Below, one piece after another: positions 19,708-28,789 of a stretch of 64,000 bases of DNA. The translations under genes were made by a program, and so were the position numbers. The stretch's first letter is position 1. Every line of letters starts with the position of its first letter. The stretch is from Rhodococcus gordoniae (lineage in GTDB: Bacteria; Actinomycetota; Actinomycetes; Mycobacteriales; Mycobacteriaceae). The stretch is taken from positions 38,734 through 102,733 of the forward strand of contig NZ_LPZN01000065.1 of the NCBI RefSeq assembly GCF_001646655.1. Reading direction: 5' to 3'. The notes under the pieces are model-generated. The model ran no database searches. It had not been told where the DNA came from and saw only the letters and a list, made by a program, of their open reading frames with translations.

Positions 19708-20577
19708 TCATCGCGCGGGCGGCACGGTTCCGCCACCGGCGATCGCCTCGTGCAACGCCTCCCGCCACGGACGGAAGCGCGTCAGGCCGGCACCGATCCA
19801 GGCACTGTCGTCGAGCACCGAATAGGCCGGCCGCGGCGCGGGGCGGACGAACTCGTCGCTGCCACAGGGCTGCACCCGCTCCGGGTCGGCGCCGATCTCC
19901 TCGAAGACCGCCCGGGCGAGGTCGAACCACGTCGCTTCTCCGGCGTTCGTGGCATGCAGGATCCCACCGGGGATCCGGTCACCGTGCCCGGCGAGTTCGA
20001 TCAGTCCGTCGGCCAGGTCGCGCGCGTAGGTGGGGCAACCACGTTGGTCGTCGACGACGCGCAGGGTCTCCCGCTCGCCCTCGAGCCGCCGCATGGTCGC
20101 GACGAAGTCGTTGCCGTCGCCGGTGTACACCCAGGCGGTGCGCACGACGTGCGCGGTGGGAAGCACCTCCAGCACCGCCCGTTCACCGGCGAGTTTGGTG
20201 CGGCCGTAGGCGGTGCGCGGGCCGGTCGGCGCGTCCACGCGGTAGGGCTCGGTCGCGTCGCCGGCGAAGACGTAGTCGGTGGAGACATGGACGAGATGCG
20301 CGCCCTTGTCGGCACACACCGCGGCCAACACGCCCGGGCCCGTGCCGTTGACCTCGGCGGCCCGGTCCTCGTCGGTCTCGGCGGCGTCGACGGCGGTGTA
20401 CGCCGCGGCGTTGACGACCACGGAACCGGGTTCGACCGCGGCAGCCACGGCCTGCGGGTCGGTGATGTCGACCTCGGACGATCCGACACCGCGGATCGGT
20501 ATTCCCGCCGCCGTGCCACGGTTCACGAGATGACGGCCGAGCTGGCCACGGGCTCCGGTGACGAGAACGCTACGCAC
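19708..20577 (-). CDS. rmlD: dTDP-4-dehydrorhamnose reductase
   Basis: Last enzyme of dTDP-L-rhamnose synthesis, NAD(P)H-dependent. 289 aa from GTG 20577. It has the Rossmann loop VLVTGARGQLGRHLV at the N-terminus, NAAAYTAVDAAE, the catalytic Thr-Tyr-Lys set (STDYVF and YGRTKLAGE) and RTAWVYTGDGNDFV. The product is used by wbbL, the next gene downstream. A longer reading frame to 20628 exists, but the GTG places the nucleotide-binding loop at the usual distance from the N-terminus. Confidence 0.95.
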   Translation of the reverse strand: MRSVLVTGARGQLGRHLVNRGTAAGIPIRGVGSSEVDITDPQAVAAAVEPGSVVVNAAAYTAVDAAETDEDRAAEVNGTGPGVLAAVCADKGAHLVHVSTDYVFAGDATEPYRVDAPTGPRTAYGRTKLAGERAVLEVLPTAHVVRTAWVYTGDGNDFVATMRRLEGERETLRVVDDQRGCPTYARDLADGLIELAGHGDRIPGGILHATNAGEATWFDLARAVFEEIGADPERVQPCGSDEFVRPAPRPAYSVLDDSAWIGAGLTRFRPWREALHEAIAGGGTVPPAR

Positions 20578-20631
20578 TCGAAGAAGTCTGGCACGCCGGA
20601 GTGGTGTGCGCCGAGCGAGCGCACCCACCAG

Positions 20632-20637
20632 TAGCCT
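20632..20637 (+). promoter_or_regulatory. Possible -10 box of the LCP gene
   Basis: TAGCCT lies in the 112-bp region divergent to rmlD, 52 nt before the GTG. Unlike many genes here this one keeps a leader with AGGAGG just before the start. Confidence 0.35.
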
Positions 20638-20689
20638 TCACTCGAGAGACTCGACCATCGACCCGTAACACCCACAGGAGGAGCACCAG

Positions 20690-22393
20690 GTGCCGCCAGA
20701 GCCGCGTCGCCGCACCGGAAGGCGTCCCAGTTCGACGGGACGCCGCACCCGTGCGGGCGATCCGACAGCTGCCGACGGCAGGTACCGCCGCGAACCGCGC
20801 GCCGGGCGGTCCCGTCACGATTCTGCCGCCGGGCAGCCCCGGCGTACCGCCCGGCGCCGGCCGCCCCCTCCTGCCGGGGCCACGCCGGGAGAAGTGCGGG
20901 TGTACAACGGCAGGCCGTGGCAGATCGCCGTCGCGATCGCGGCGTGCCTCGTGCTGGCCGTCACCGGTGTGGCCTGGCGCAGCGTCGACGCGTTGCAGTC
21001 GTCGCTGGCGTCGGTACGGGGGCTCGCCCTCGGCGACGGGGAGGACGGTGCCGTCGACATCCTGCTGGTGGGTACGGACAGCCGTACCGACGCGCACGGC
21101 AATCCCCTCTCCCAGCGCGAACTCGACGCGCTGCGCGCAGGTGAGGAAGTAGCGAACAACACCGACACCATCATCCTGATCCGCGTGCCGAACGACGGCC
21201 GGTCGGCGACCGCGATGTCGATCCCGCGCGACACCTACGTCGAGGTTCCCGAGATCGGGATGTCGAAGATCAACGCGGCGTACGGCGCCACGAAGGCGAA
21301 CCGGCGCACCGAACTGATCGAGGCGGACGCCGACACGAGCGAGGCCGAACTCGAAGCCGAGTCCACCCAGGCGGGCCGGGAAGCCCTGATCGAATCGGTC
21401 GCCGACCTCACCGGGGTGACGGTGGACCATTACGCCGAGGTCGGGCTTCTCGGGTTCGTGCTGCTCACCGACGCCGTCGGCGGTGTCGACGTGTGCCTGA
21501 ACGCGCCTGTGGACGAACCGCTCTCGGGTGCGAGGTTCGACGCAGGTGTGCAGACCCTGCAGGGTTCGGATGCTCTGAGTTTCGTCCGCCAACGTCACGA
21601 TCTTCCCCGCGGCGATCTCGACCGGATCGTACGGCAGCAGGTGTTCATGGCGTCGCTGGCACAGAAGGTGCTCAGCGCCAAGACCCTGTCCAATCCGTCC
21701 AAGGTGAGTCAGCTGACCGCCGCGGTGCAGCGGTCCGTGGTGCTCGACTCCGATTGGGACATCATGGCGCTGGCCACCCAGCTGCAGGGCCTGGCCGGAG
21801 GCGACGTGACGTTCTCGACGATCCCGGTGCAGGACATCAACGCGATGACCGACTACGGCGAATCGGTGGTGCAGGTGGATCCGGACGAGGTACGCGACTT
21901 CGTCGCCGAGTTGATCGGCCGGGAGCCCGACGGCAGCGAGACCACCTCCACGCCGGTGCCCGCCCCCGACATCGACGCATCGGCCGTCACGGTCGATGTC
22001 GCGAACGCCGGATCGGTGTCCGGACTGGCCTCGCAGGTCGCTGCGGCTCTGTCCGCCGAGGGATACGTCGAGGGCGAGGTGGGCAACTACACCGGTTCCG
22101 GCGTGGGAACCTCGACGGTCTTCGGTGCCGACGAGGACTCCGACGAGACCCGCGCGGTGGCGGCGGCACTCGGTGGCCTCGACACCGCGTCCGATCCCTC
22201 GCTGCCCGCCGGCACCGTGCGGGTGGTGCTCGCCGGCGACTACACCGGTCCGGGCTCGGCGTCCTACACGGGGTCGTCCACGGCCGCGTCCGCCGCCGAC
22301 GTCGGTGTGAGCCCGGCCGGTGGCACCGCCACCCCGGCTCCCGCCGCACCGCCCATCGATGCGGGATCCGACGGCCCGCGCTGCGTGAACTGA
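20690..22393 (+). CDS. LytR-CpsA-Psr family cell-wall glycopolymer ligase
   Basis: 567 aa. LCP proteins move arabinogalactan or other glycopolymers from a lipid carrier to peptidoglycan outside the membrane. A basic cytoplasmic N-terminus (1-70) precedes one transmembrane helix (about 80-97). The LCP domain follows, with VDILLVGTDSRTD, NNTDTIILIRVP, AMSIPRDTYVEVP, KINAAYG and RQRHDLPRGDLDRIVRQQ, whose Arg/Asp residues bind the pyrophosphate. A LytR_C domain (about 430-520) and an Ala/Pro-rich tail end the protein. The GTG has AGGAGG upstream. It is next to linker genes rmlD-wbbL, fitting a role like mycobacterial Lcp1/CpsA. Confidence 0.93.
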   Translation: MPPEPRRRTGRRPSSTGRRTRAGDPTAADGRYRREPRAGRSRHDSAAGQPRRTARRRPPPPAGATPGEVRVYNGRPWQIAVAIAACLVLAVTGVAWRSVDALQSSLASVRGLALGDGEDGAVDILLVGTDSRTDAHGNPLSQRELDALRAGEEVANNTDTIILIRVPNDGRSATAMSIPRDTYVEVPEIGMSKINAAYGATKANRRTELIEADADTSEAELEAESTQAGREALIESVADLTGVTVDHYAEVGLLGFVLLTDAVGGVDVCLNAPVDEPLSGARFDAGVQTLQGSDALSFVRQRHDLPRGDLDRIVRQQVFMASLAQKVLSAKTLSNPSKVSQLTAAVQRSVVLDSDWDIMALATQLQGLAGGDVTFSTIPVQDINAMTDYGESVVQVDPDEVRDFVAELIGREPDGSETTSTPVPAPDIDASAVTVDVANAGSVSGLASQVAAALSAEGYVEGEVGNYTGSGVGTSTVFGADEDSDETRAVAAALGGLDTASDPSLPAGTVRVVLAGDYTGPGSASYTGSSTAASAADVGVSPAGGTATPAPAAPPIDAGSDGPRCVN

Positions 22394-22429
22394 CAGCTGC
22401 ATGAACCGACATCCTGGAAGAAGACAATC

Positions 22430-23140
22430 GTGACCACCCTGACCGACGCCCTGCTCGACCCGATCCTCGCCGACGATCCGGCGGGTCCGCGGATCACCTG
22501 GTACGACGACGCGACCGGTGCACGCATCGAACTGTCGGCCCTGACCCTCGCGAACTGGGCCGCCAAGACGGCCAACATGATTCGCGAGCAGTTCGGCGTC
22601 CTTCCCGGCGGTCGCGTCGCAGTGCTGCTGCCCGCGCACTGGCAGAGCGCCGCGGTGCTGCTCGGTGCGTGGTGGGCCGGTACCGAGGTCGTGCTCGAGG
22701 CCGATCCGGACGCCGAACTCGCTTTCGTCACTTCCGACCGGCTGGACGAGGTCGATGCGATCCCCGAAGTCGCGGCACTGTCGCTCGATGCCTTCGGCGC
22801 CCCCGTGCGCGACCTGCCGCCCGGGATCACGGACTATGCGACGGATGTGCGGATGCACGGAGACCAGTTCCGGTCCTCGGGGTCGGGCGATCAGGTCCTC
22901 GCCGGACGCTCCGTGCCGGACGTCGTGGCGGCGGCGAAAGATTCGGCCGCCTCCGCGGGGATCCGCGGCAGCGATCGCGTGTTGTCGAGCCGTGATTGGT
23001 CCGATCCGGACGCACTCGTCGACGGCCTGCTCGCCGTGCTCGCGGCGGGGGCCTCCCTGGTGCAGGTGAGCAATCCCGATCCGGACGCGACCGAACGACG
23101 CGTCGCCAGCGAGAAGGTCACGGTTCGCCTGGACGGGTAA
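22430..23140 (+). CDS. TIGR03089-family protein (AMP-ligase N-terminal remnant)
   Basis: 236 aa, 36 nt after the LCP gene. The first 90 residues resemble the start of an acyl-CoA synthetase (LANWAAKTANMIREQFGVLPGGRVAVLLPAHWQS as separate blocks), but the ATP-binding P-loop and the C-terminal catalytic domain of such ligases are absent. Actinobacterial orthologues of this size lie beside the LCP gene, so this is a stable small family and not a recent truncation. Function unknown. Its last 23 bp overlap the convergent HEAIH gene. Confidence 0.82.
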   Translation: MTTLTDALLDPILADDPAGPRITWYDDATGARIELSALTLANWAAKTANMIREQFGVLPGGRVAVLLPAHWQSAAVLLGAWWAGTEVVLEADPDAELAFVTSDRLDEVDAIPEVAALSLDAFGAPVRDLPPGITDYATDVRMHGDQFRSSGSGDQVLAGRSVPDVVAAAKDSAASAGIRGSDRVLSSRDWSDPDALVDGLLAVLAAGASLVQVSNPDPDATERRVASEKVTVRLDG

Positions 23141-23531
23141 CGCTGCGCTCGGTGCGGTAGCCGCCGTCCGCAAGACCCGCCTCGATCTCGAATCTGTTGC
23201 GGGGACCGGGGTTGCGGAGTTCCTCCGCCAGGTAGCGGACCGCGAATCCGAGTCCGTATCGCGCCCACTGGTCGACGTGGATCGCCTCGTGCCGCACCAG
23301 GCGGCGCGGCGGAGCCTTCCGGGTGAGGAAGACCCCGCCGACGGTGGTGCCGCCGCGCGCGAACCCGCCACGCATGCCGGTGGCGACGTAGAGGCCGTAC
23401 TCGGGATCGAATGTCACGGTGCCGCCCCACAGTCGCGCCCAGCACAGCGCCAGCATCGTCACGACCCGCACGGCGGGCACTCCCCGCGCTGCCCGGGTCG
23501 TGCGGTCGGGCATTCCGATTCCGTTCGCCAC
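23118..23531 (-). CDS. Small hypothetical protein with HEAIH zinc-binding-like motif
   Basis: 137 aa, no firm family. Near residue 80 it carries RHEAIHVDQWARYG, an HExxH motif with a downstream helix, and ends with ELRNPGPRNRFEIEAGLADGG, which offers an acidic third ligand (E-I-E) at a zincin-like distance. A hydrophobic start (VVTMLALCWARLWGG) could be a membrane anchor. It overlaps the TIGR03089 gene tail to tail by 23 bp. A membrane-linked metallopeptidase-like fold is plausible; substrate unknown. Confidence 0.65.
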   Translation of the reverse strand: MANGIGMPDRTTRAARGVPAVRVVTMLALCWARLWGGTVTFDPEYGLYVATGMRGGFARGGTTVGGVFLTRKAPPRRLVRHEAIHVDQWARYGLGFAVRYLAEELRNPGPRNRFEIEAGLADGGYRTERSVTRPGEP

Positions 23532-23565
23532 GAACCGATTCTACCGACCCGGCCGCACCGCGACC

Positions 23566-26004
23566 TCAGCCCGCCGCGGCGGCGACCGGCGACACCCTGC
23601 TCGCGCGTTGCGCCGGGATCAGCGAGGCGATCACCCCGGCACCGCCACCGGCGAGGACGATGCCCGCGAGCTGCCACCAGGGAACCGATCCGAGGCCGAC
23701 GTGGTTCGCCCCGATCACCGACGCGGTTCCCGCCGCCCCGAGCAGCAGCCCCAGAGCCACGCCCAGGACGGACGCCACGCCCGCGATGATCAGTGCCTCG
23801 CGGATGAGCACGCTGCGCACCCCCGCCCGGGACAGGCCGACGGCCCGTAGCACCGCGGTCTCCCGGCGTCGCTCGAGCACCGACAACGCCATCGTGTTGC
23901 CCACCCCGATCAAGGCGATCACCACCGCTACCGACAACAGCCCGCCGACGATCATCAGCATGGTGTCGAGGACCTTCTCGAACATCTGCCGCGTCTGCAC
24001 CGCGCCCTCGACGTTGCTACCGGGGAACGCCGTCGCGGCGACTCGGGAGATCTCGTCGGAGACCGCAGCGAGATCGCCGTCGGACAACCCGTCGTCCAGT
24101 TTCAACCACACCGTGTCCGCCGCGGAACGAGCGAGCGCACTCAGATCACCGATGTCCATCAGGTCCGGGCCACCTCGCTCGGTCGTCGCGACCGTCAGTG
24201 TGCGCGTACCGGTCTCGCCGCCGACCGTCACGATCTCGCCGTCACCCACCCCCAACTCGGTGGCGAGAGACTCCTCGAGCACGATCGTTCCCGGTTCCGG
24301 CAATCGGAGGTCGGCGCGGACTGTGGACGCTGCCGATCGCGCGTCGAGACCGAGTACCGAGAACTCCGTGTCCGCGACGGCGACCGAACCCGTCGCGACC
24401 TCGGTGCCCGACCGGACGCCGTCGATCGCCGTCAACCGGTCGGTTGCACCGGCCGGAACCGAGCCCGGCGCGGTCACCACGATGTCCACCGGCAGGTTCT
24501 CGTCGAGGAGGTCGGGAGCGCCCGCCTTCACCGTGCCGATACCCACGACCAGGGTCGATGTGAGGGTGACGCCGATGAACAGGGCGGCCGCGGTCGAGGC
24601 GGTGCGACGCGGATTACGACGTGCGTTGCCTGCGGCCAGTGCGGCCGTCGGACCACCGAATCGGGCCAGCAGATCTCCCACCGCTCCCACTGCGGCCGGC
24701 ACCGTCCGCCGGGATGCGAGGAGCACCCCGACGAAGAGCGACAACCCTCCGGGGCACGCGAGGAGCACGTTGGCGGTCATGACGCCGGCCACGAGCAACG
24801 CCGATCCCGCCGAGATCGCCAGCGCAGCACAGATGCGCCGGGCCCGGGAATCCGAAATCGGTTCGGGCTGTGTCTCGAGCGGCTGCATCGCCGCGAGTGC
24901 GGGGACCCGGGTCGCGGCGCGCGCCGCACCGTTCGCGGCGATCACCGTCACCACGGTTCCCAGCACGAGGCCGAGCAGGATCGTCGTGACGGTCACCGAG
25001 ATCGATGTCAGCGGGAGCGGGACGTCCGCCGCACGAGCGAGGGCCACAACGGCCGCCGCGAGGCCGTACCCGGCCAGAACTCCGAGAACCGCCGAGACGA
25101 ACCCGACGACGAGCGCCTCTCCCCGCACGCTGCGGCGCACCTGCACGGCGGTGACACCGACGCACCGCATGAGTGCGAGCTCGCGGGTCCGGGCAGCGAG
25201 CAACACGGCGAAGGTGTTCGCGATGACGAGGCCGGCGACGACCACGGCGATCGCCGCGAAGCACAGAAGGATATTGCGCAACAAGGCGATATCGCCGACA
25301 TAGGAGTCGGCGACCATCGTGGCACGCTCGGCCCCCGACATCACCACTGCTCCCGGCGCCAGGCCCGCCACGGCGTCGCGGACGACGTCGGGATCCCCGG
25401 TCACGCGTACCTCCCAGTCCGTGATCTCACCCGTCCACGTGCGTACCGGCCCGGCATCGGCGAAGATCGTGCGCGAATTCAGCGCGAGGGGTGAGCCGTC
25501 GAGGTCGACGACGCCGACCACCTCGACGCTCGCCGGTACCGTCGTACCGAGAACGTCGGTGATCGTCATCGAATCACCGATCGCTCGCCCGGACGACGAA
25601 CCGACGAGCACCTCATCGGGGCCTGCGGGCCACCGGCCGTCCCGGAGTCGCTGCCAGCGCAGGGTCTCGTCGGCCGCGACCGACATGGCCTCGCCGTATC
25701 CGGATCCGCCGTTCTCGTCCACGATGTGCACGGGTCCGGACACGTCCAACGCCGTCGCGCGTACTCCGGGGGCGCCGGTGATCGCGGCGAGCAGATCGTC
25801 CGGCTCCGTATCGGACTCCCCCTCGGCCACGACGGCCGTGACTCCGTCGTAGCGAGCGGCGGTGGACTTCGTGATCGACGAGTCGACCGTGTCGCCGAGC
25901 ACGAGTGTCGTCACGACGAAGGCCACCGCGACGAGTACGGCGAGCGCGGACGCGACGTACCGGCCGCGGTGGGCGCGCGCCTGCGCCAGAACGAGCCGTC
26001 TCAT
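23566..26004 (-). CDS. FtsX-like ABC transporter permease
   Basis: 812 aa integral membrane protein with two FtsX repeats, the MacB/Bce-type layout. A transmembrane helix near 17-38 is followed by a large extracytoplasmic domain. A first helix bundle at about 240-370 (ILLCFAAIAVVVAGLVIANT), a second extracytoplasmic domain and a C-terminal three-helix bundle from about 685 (LMIVGGLLSVAVVIALIGVG) complete it. The ATG overlaps the stop of the ATPase gene (ATGA). Such pairs export or extract peptides or lipids, or drive envelope processes; with the nearby two-component system, antimicrobial-peptide response is one possibility. Confidence 0.92.
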   Translation of the reverse strand: MRRLVLAQARAHRGRYVASALAVLVAVAFVVTTLVLGDTVDSSITKSTAARYDGVTAVVAEGESDTEPDDLLAAITGAPGVRATALDVSGPVHIVDENGGSGYGEAMSVAADETLRWQRLRDGRWPAGPDEVLVGSSSGRAIGDSMTITDVLGTTVPASVEVVGVVDLDGSPLALNSRTIFADAGPVRTWTGEITDWEVRVTGDPDVVRDAVAGLAPGAVVMSGAERATMVADSYVGDIALLRNILLCFAAIAVVVAGLVIANTFAVLLAARTRELALMRCVGVTAVQVRRSVRGEALVVGFVSAVLGVLAGYGLAAAVVALARAADVPLPLTSISVTVTTILLGLVLGTVVTVIAANGAARAATRVPALAAMQPLETQPEPISDSRARRICAALAISAGSALLVAGVMTANVLLACPGGLSLFVGVLLASRRTVPAAVGAVGDLLARFGGPTAALAAGNARRNPRRTASTAAALFIGVTLTSTLVVGIGTVKAGAPDLLDENLPVDIVVTAPGSVPAGATDRLTAIDGVRSGTEVATGSVAVADTEFSVLGLDARSAASTVRADLRLPEPGTIVLEESLATELGVGDGEIVTVGGETGTRTLTVATTERGGPDLMDIGDLSALARSAADTVWLKLDDGLSDGDLAAVSDEISRVAATAFPGSNVEGAVQTRQMFEKVLDTMLMIVGGLLSVAVVIALIGVGNTMALSVLERRRETAVLRAVGLSRAGVRSVLIREALIIAGVASVLGVALGLLLGAAGTASVIGANHVGLGSVPWWQLAGIVLAGGGAGVIASLIPAQRASRVSPVAAAAG

Positions 26005-26783
26005 CGCGCCGACACCACCGAGGATGCACCGAGGTGGCGCATGGTGTCGAGGACGGTATCGGCGGTGGGGTCGGTGATCTCGCCCGCGAGTCGTCCGTCC
26101 GCGAGGAGGACCACCCGGTCCGAGTACGAGGCGGCGACGGGGTCGTGCGTCACCATCACCACGGTCTGCCCCGTCTCCCGCACACTCGACCGCAACAGGG
26201 AGAGCACTTCCGCTCCGGCCTGCGAATCCAGGTTGCCGGTCGGTTCGTCGGCGAAGATGACGTCGGGTTGCGGCAGCAGTGCACGGGCCACCGCGACACG
26301 TTGCTGCTGGCCTCCCGACATCTCGTGAGGCTTGTGATCGAGACGATCGGCCAGTCCGAGGCGACCGGTCACCTCCTCGAACCAGGCCGCCGAGGGGCGG
26401 GTACCGGCGAGCCGCATCGGCAGCAGCACGTTGTCCCGGGCGGTCAGGACGGGCAGCAGGTTGAACGCCTGGAAGACGAAACCGATGCGGTCGCGGCGCA
26501 ACCCGGTGAGAACGGCGTCGGACGCCGCACTGATCTCCACGTCCGCCCGGCGGCCGTCACCGTGGAGGACGACGCGTCCCGCGTCGATGTCGTCGAGGCC
26601 GGCGAGCGCATGCATGAGGGTCGATTTTCCCGAGCCGGACGGACCCATGATCGCGGTGAAGCGGCCGCGCTCGAATGCGACGGACACCCCGTCGAGGGCA
26701 CGCACCTCGGTGTCGCCGCGTCCGTAGACACGCACGACGTCCTCGGCGGAACAGGCCGGGACGAAAGAATTGGTCGAAGTCAT
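26001..26783 (-). CDS. ABC transporter ATP-binding protein (LolD/MacB type)
   Basis: 260 aa ATPase partner of the FtsX-like permease. Walker A: IMGPSGSGKSTLMHALAGLD; Q-loop in GFVFQAFNLLPVLTARDNV; ABC signature MSGGQQQRVAVARAL; Walker B: DVIFADEPTGNLDS; H-switch MVTHDP. ATG 26783 is preferred because a TACGGT box lies 7 nt upstream with no ribosome site, a leaderless arrangement; a longer frame to 26819 is unlikely. Separated by 114 bp from the upstream response regulator. Confidence 0.93.
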   Translation of the reverse strand: MTSTNSFVPACSAEDVVRVYGRGDTEVRALDGVSVAFERGRFTAIMGPSGSGKSTLMHALAGLDDIDAGRVVLHGDGRRADVEISAASDAVLTGLRRDRIGFVFQAFNLLPVLTARDNVLLPMRLAGTRPSAAWFEEVTGRLGLADRLDHKPHEMSGGQQQRVAVARALLPQPDVIFADEPTGNLDSQAGAEVLSLLRSSVRETGQTVVMVTHDPVAASYSDRVVLLADGRLAGEITDPTADTVLDTMRHLGASSVVSAR

Positions 26784-26790
26784 ACTACGA

Positions 26791-26796
26791 ACCGTA
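26791..26796 (-). promoter_or_regulatory. Leaderless -10 box of the ABC transporter operon
   Basis: TACGGT on the minus strand, 7 nt from the ATG at 26783. This gives the ABC pair its own promoter downstream of the two-component genes and a place for regulator binding. Confidence 0.5.
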
Positions 26797-26897
26797 GAAA
26801 TTCTGCCGCACAAGAACATCGGAGAGCGGTGCGATCTTCCTCGTCGCCCCCGTCGTACCCGGGTAGGACCCGCTCGGGGCGAGGTCCACCCGGAGTC

Positions 26898-27599
26898 CTA
26901 CTCCCCCGCGCCGAGCAACTCGTCGGGTCTCACCAGTCCGGCGCGGAACGCGAACAGCACTGCTTGCACGCGATCTCGTGAACCGGTCTTCGCAAGAACC
27001 CGGCCCACATGGGTCTTCACCGTCGCAGGCGACAGCACGAATCGTTCGGCGATCTCGCCGTTGGTCAAGCCGTGCGCCATCGCGACGAGCACCTCGAGTT
27101 CGCGGGGGGTGAGATCCTCCGGCACCTCCATCCGCCCGGACGACGCTCCCCTTCCGTCGAGCAGGGGTGAGACATGCTGCAGCAGTGAGCGGGTCGCGCG
27201 CGGCGCCATGACGGCGTCACCACGGTAGACGGTGCGAACCGCGGACAGCAGGTCCTCGGGGGGTGCGTCCTTGAGCAGGAAACCGCTCGCCCCCGCGGCA
27301 ATCGCCTGGACCACGTAGTCGTCGTTGTCGAAGGTGGTGAGCACCACGACCTTCGGCGCATCGACGGAGCGCAGCAGCTCACGTGTCGCCGAGATCCCGT
27401 CGACCCGTGGCATCTGGACGTCCATGAGCACCACGTCGGCCCGGACCCGCGCGAGTTCGGTGATCGCCGCCTCACCGTCGGACGCCTCGGCGACCACCTC
27501 GATGTCGGGTTGCGATTCGAGCACCATGCGGAAACCCGCCCGCACGAGTTGCTGGTCGTCGACGAGTGCGACACGGATGGGATCGGCGGATTCGGTCAC
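26898..27599 (-). CDS. NarL/LuxR-type response regulator
   Basis: 233 aa from GTG 27599. The receiver has VALVDDQQLVRAGF, the phospho-acceptor Asp in VVLMDVQMPRVDG and the Lys in GFLLKDAPPEDL. The LuxR-type HTH is DLTPRELEVLVAMAHGLTNG then EIAERFVLSPATVKTHVGRV. It immediately follows its kinase gene, so the two form a pair. An alternative GTG at 27608 is 3 codons longer. The likely target is the adjacent ABC operon, inferred from position only. Confidence 0.93.
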   Translation of the reverse strand: MTESADPIRVALVDDQQLVRAGFRMVLESQPDIEVVAEASDGEAAITELARVRADVVLMDVQMPRVDGISATRELLRSVDAPKVVVLTTFDNDDYVVQAIAAGASGFLLKDAPPEDLLSAVRTVYRGDAVMAPRATRSLLQHVSPLLDGRGASSGRMEVPEDLTPRELEVLVAMAHGLTNGEIAERFVLSPATVKTHVGRVLAKTGSRDRVQAVLFAFRAGLVRPDELLGAGE

Positions 27600-27609
27600 G
27601 TCCGCCACC

Positions 27610-28779
27610 CTATGTGGGGAGTTCTGCGCGGACACGATAGCCACCGCCCTGCCAGGGGCCGGCGACCGCGCGACCGCCGTGCAATCTCGCACGCTCCTCG
27701 ATCCCGGTCAGTCCCTGCCCACCCGGCCGCGCTTCGACGAGCGCGGCCGCTCCCCTGCCGTCGTCGACGATCTCCACGACGAGCATCTCGGAGCGCCATT
27801 CGAGGCAGACACGGGCACGTGCGCGCGGACCGGCATGTTTGAGCACGTTGGTGAGCGACTCCTGCACGATCCGGTAGACCGACAGCCCGAATCCCTCCGA
27901 TACCTCGCGAGCCCGGCCGTCGACCACCAGCGCGACCTCGAGACCACTCGCGCGCACCTGCTCGACGAGCGCGGGCACGTCGTCGACACCGGGAGTGGTG
28001 GTGAACTCGCGGGGCGAGTCCTCGCGCAGCACCGACAACAGTGAGCGCATATCCGTGAGCGCGCGGCGACCGGTGTCGGCGATCGTGCCGAGTACGTCGG
28101 CTGCGGTCTGCGGGTTCGCGGCCGCGGCGTATCGCCCGCCGTCGGCCTGCGCGATGATCGCGGTGAGCGAGTGCGCGACGATGTCGTGCATCTCCCGGGC
28201 GATGCGGGTGCGTTCCTGGGTGGCCGCGAGTTCGGCTTCCTTGAGACGTTCGAGTTCGAGGAGCCGATTGCGCTCGGTCAGTGCGTCCATCTCACGCAAG
28301 CGCAGACCACGCATCCGGCCGAACGCCCATACCCCCGCGACGAACATCGCGACGAGCAGCGCGGACGTCACCGTCACGAACAGTGTGCGGCCCTCGTACT
28401 GGTCGAAGTACCGCACTCCGGCGATCGCGCCACCGACGACCGACACCACGAGCGCGGTGTTCGCCGCCCACCGCGGAGCGTAGGCAGCGAGGGCGTACAC
28501 CGCGGCCGGTACCGCGAACGGTGCCGCGGCGTTCATTTCCGGGAGGATCGCCAGATGTAGGTAGGCGGCGGCCGCCACGATCCCCCCGGCGACGAGGGGA
28601 CGAGTGCGTCGCCACGCCAGCGGCACCGTCATCGCGACGGCCACGCCGGTCGCCCACGGTCCTTCGTCTGCGGAGAGCGTCCCGACCACGCTCAGGAGTA
28701 CGAGCGCAGCGGCGAGGAACGCGTCGATCGTCCCGACATGGTCCCGGCTCCAGCGGTGCCACCGCTCGACCAGAGGCAC
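27610..28779 (-). CDS. NarL-type sensor histidine kinase (HisKA_3)
   Basis: About 389 aa. The N-terminal half has four to five hydrophobic helices (AFLAAALVLLSVVGTL, FAVPAAVYALAAYAP, TALVVSVVGGAIAGV, SALLVAMFVAGVWAFG) with almost no extracytoplasmic domain, so sensing is intramembrane. A coiled coil leads to the His box RIAREMHDIVAHSLTAIIAQ and a HATPase domain with LTNVLKHAGP and DDGRG. The start is unsure: GTG 28779 or TTG 28785, both within 11 nt of the purE stop. This places the kinase in a possible purK-purE-kinase-regulator transcript. Confidence 0.91.
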   Translation of the reverse strand: MPLVERWHRWSRDHVGTIDAFLAAALVLLSVVGTLSADEGPWATGVAVAMTVPLAWRRTRPLVAGGIVAAAAYLHLAILPEMNAAAPFAVPAAVYALAAYAPRWAANTALVVSVVGGAIAGVRYFDQYEGRTLFVTVTSALLVAMFVAGVWAFGRMRGLRLREMDALTERNRLLELERLKEAELAATQERTRIAREMHDIVAHSLTAIIAQADGGRYAAAANPQTAADVLGTIADTGRRALTDMRSLLSVLREDSPREFTTTPGVDDVPALVEQVRASGLEVALVVDGRAREVSEGFGLSVYRIVQESLTNVLKHAGPRARARVCLEWRSEMLVVEIVDDGRGAAALVEARPGGQGLTGIEERARLHGGRAVAGPWQGGGYRVRAELPT

Positions 28780-28789
28780 CTTCAACCCG

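Noticed and set aside
20570..23371. 933-codon minus-strand open frame opposite the LCP gene
   Set aside because: Composition is that of a reversed coding strand; the LCP catalytic motifs lie on the plus strand with a strong ribosome site.
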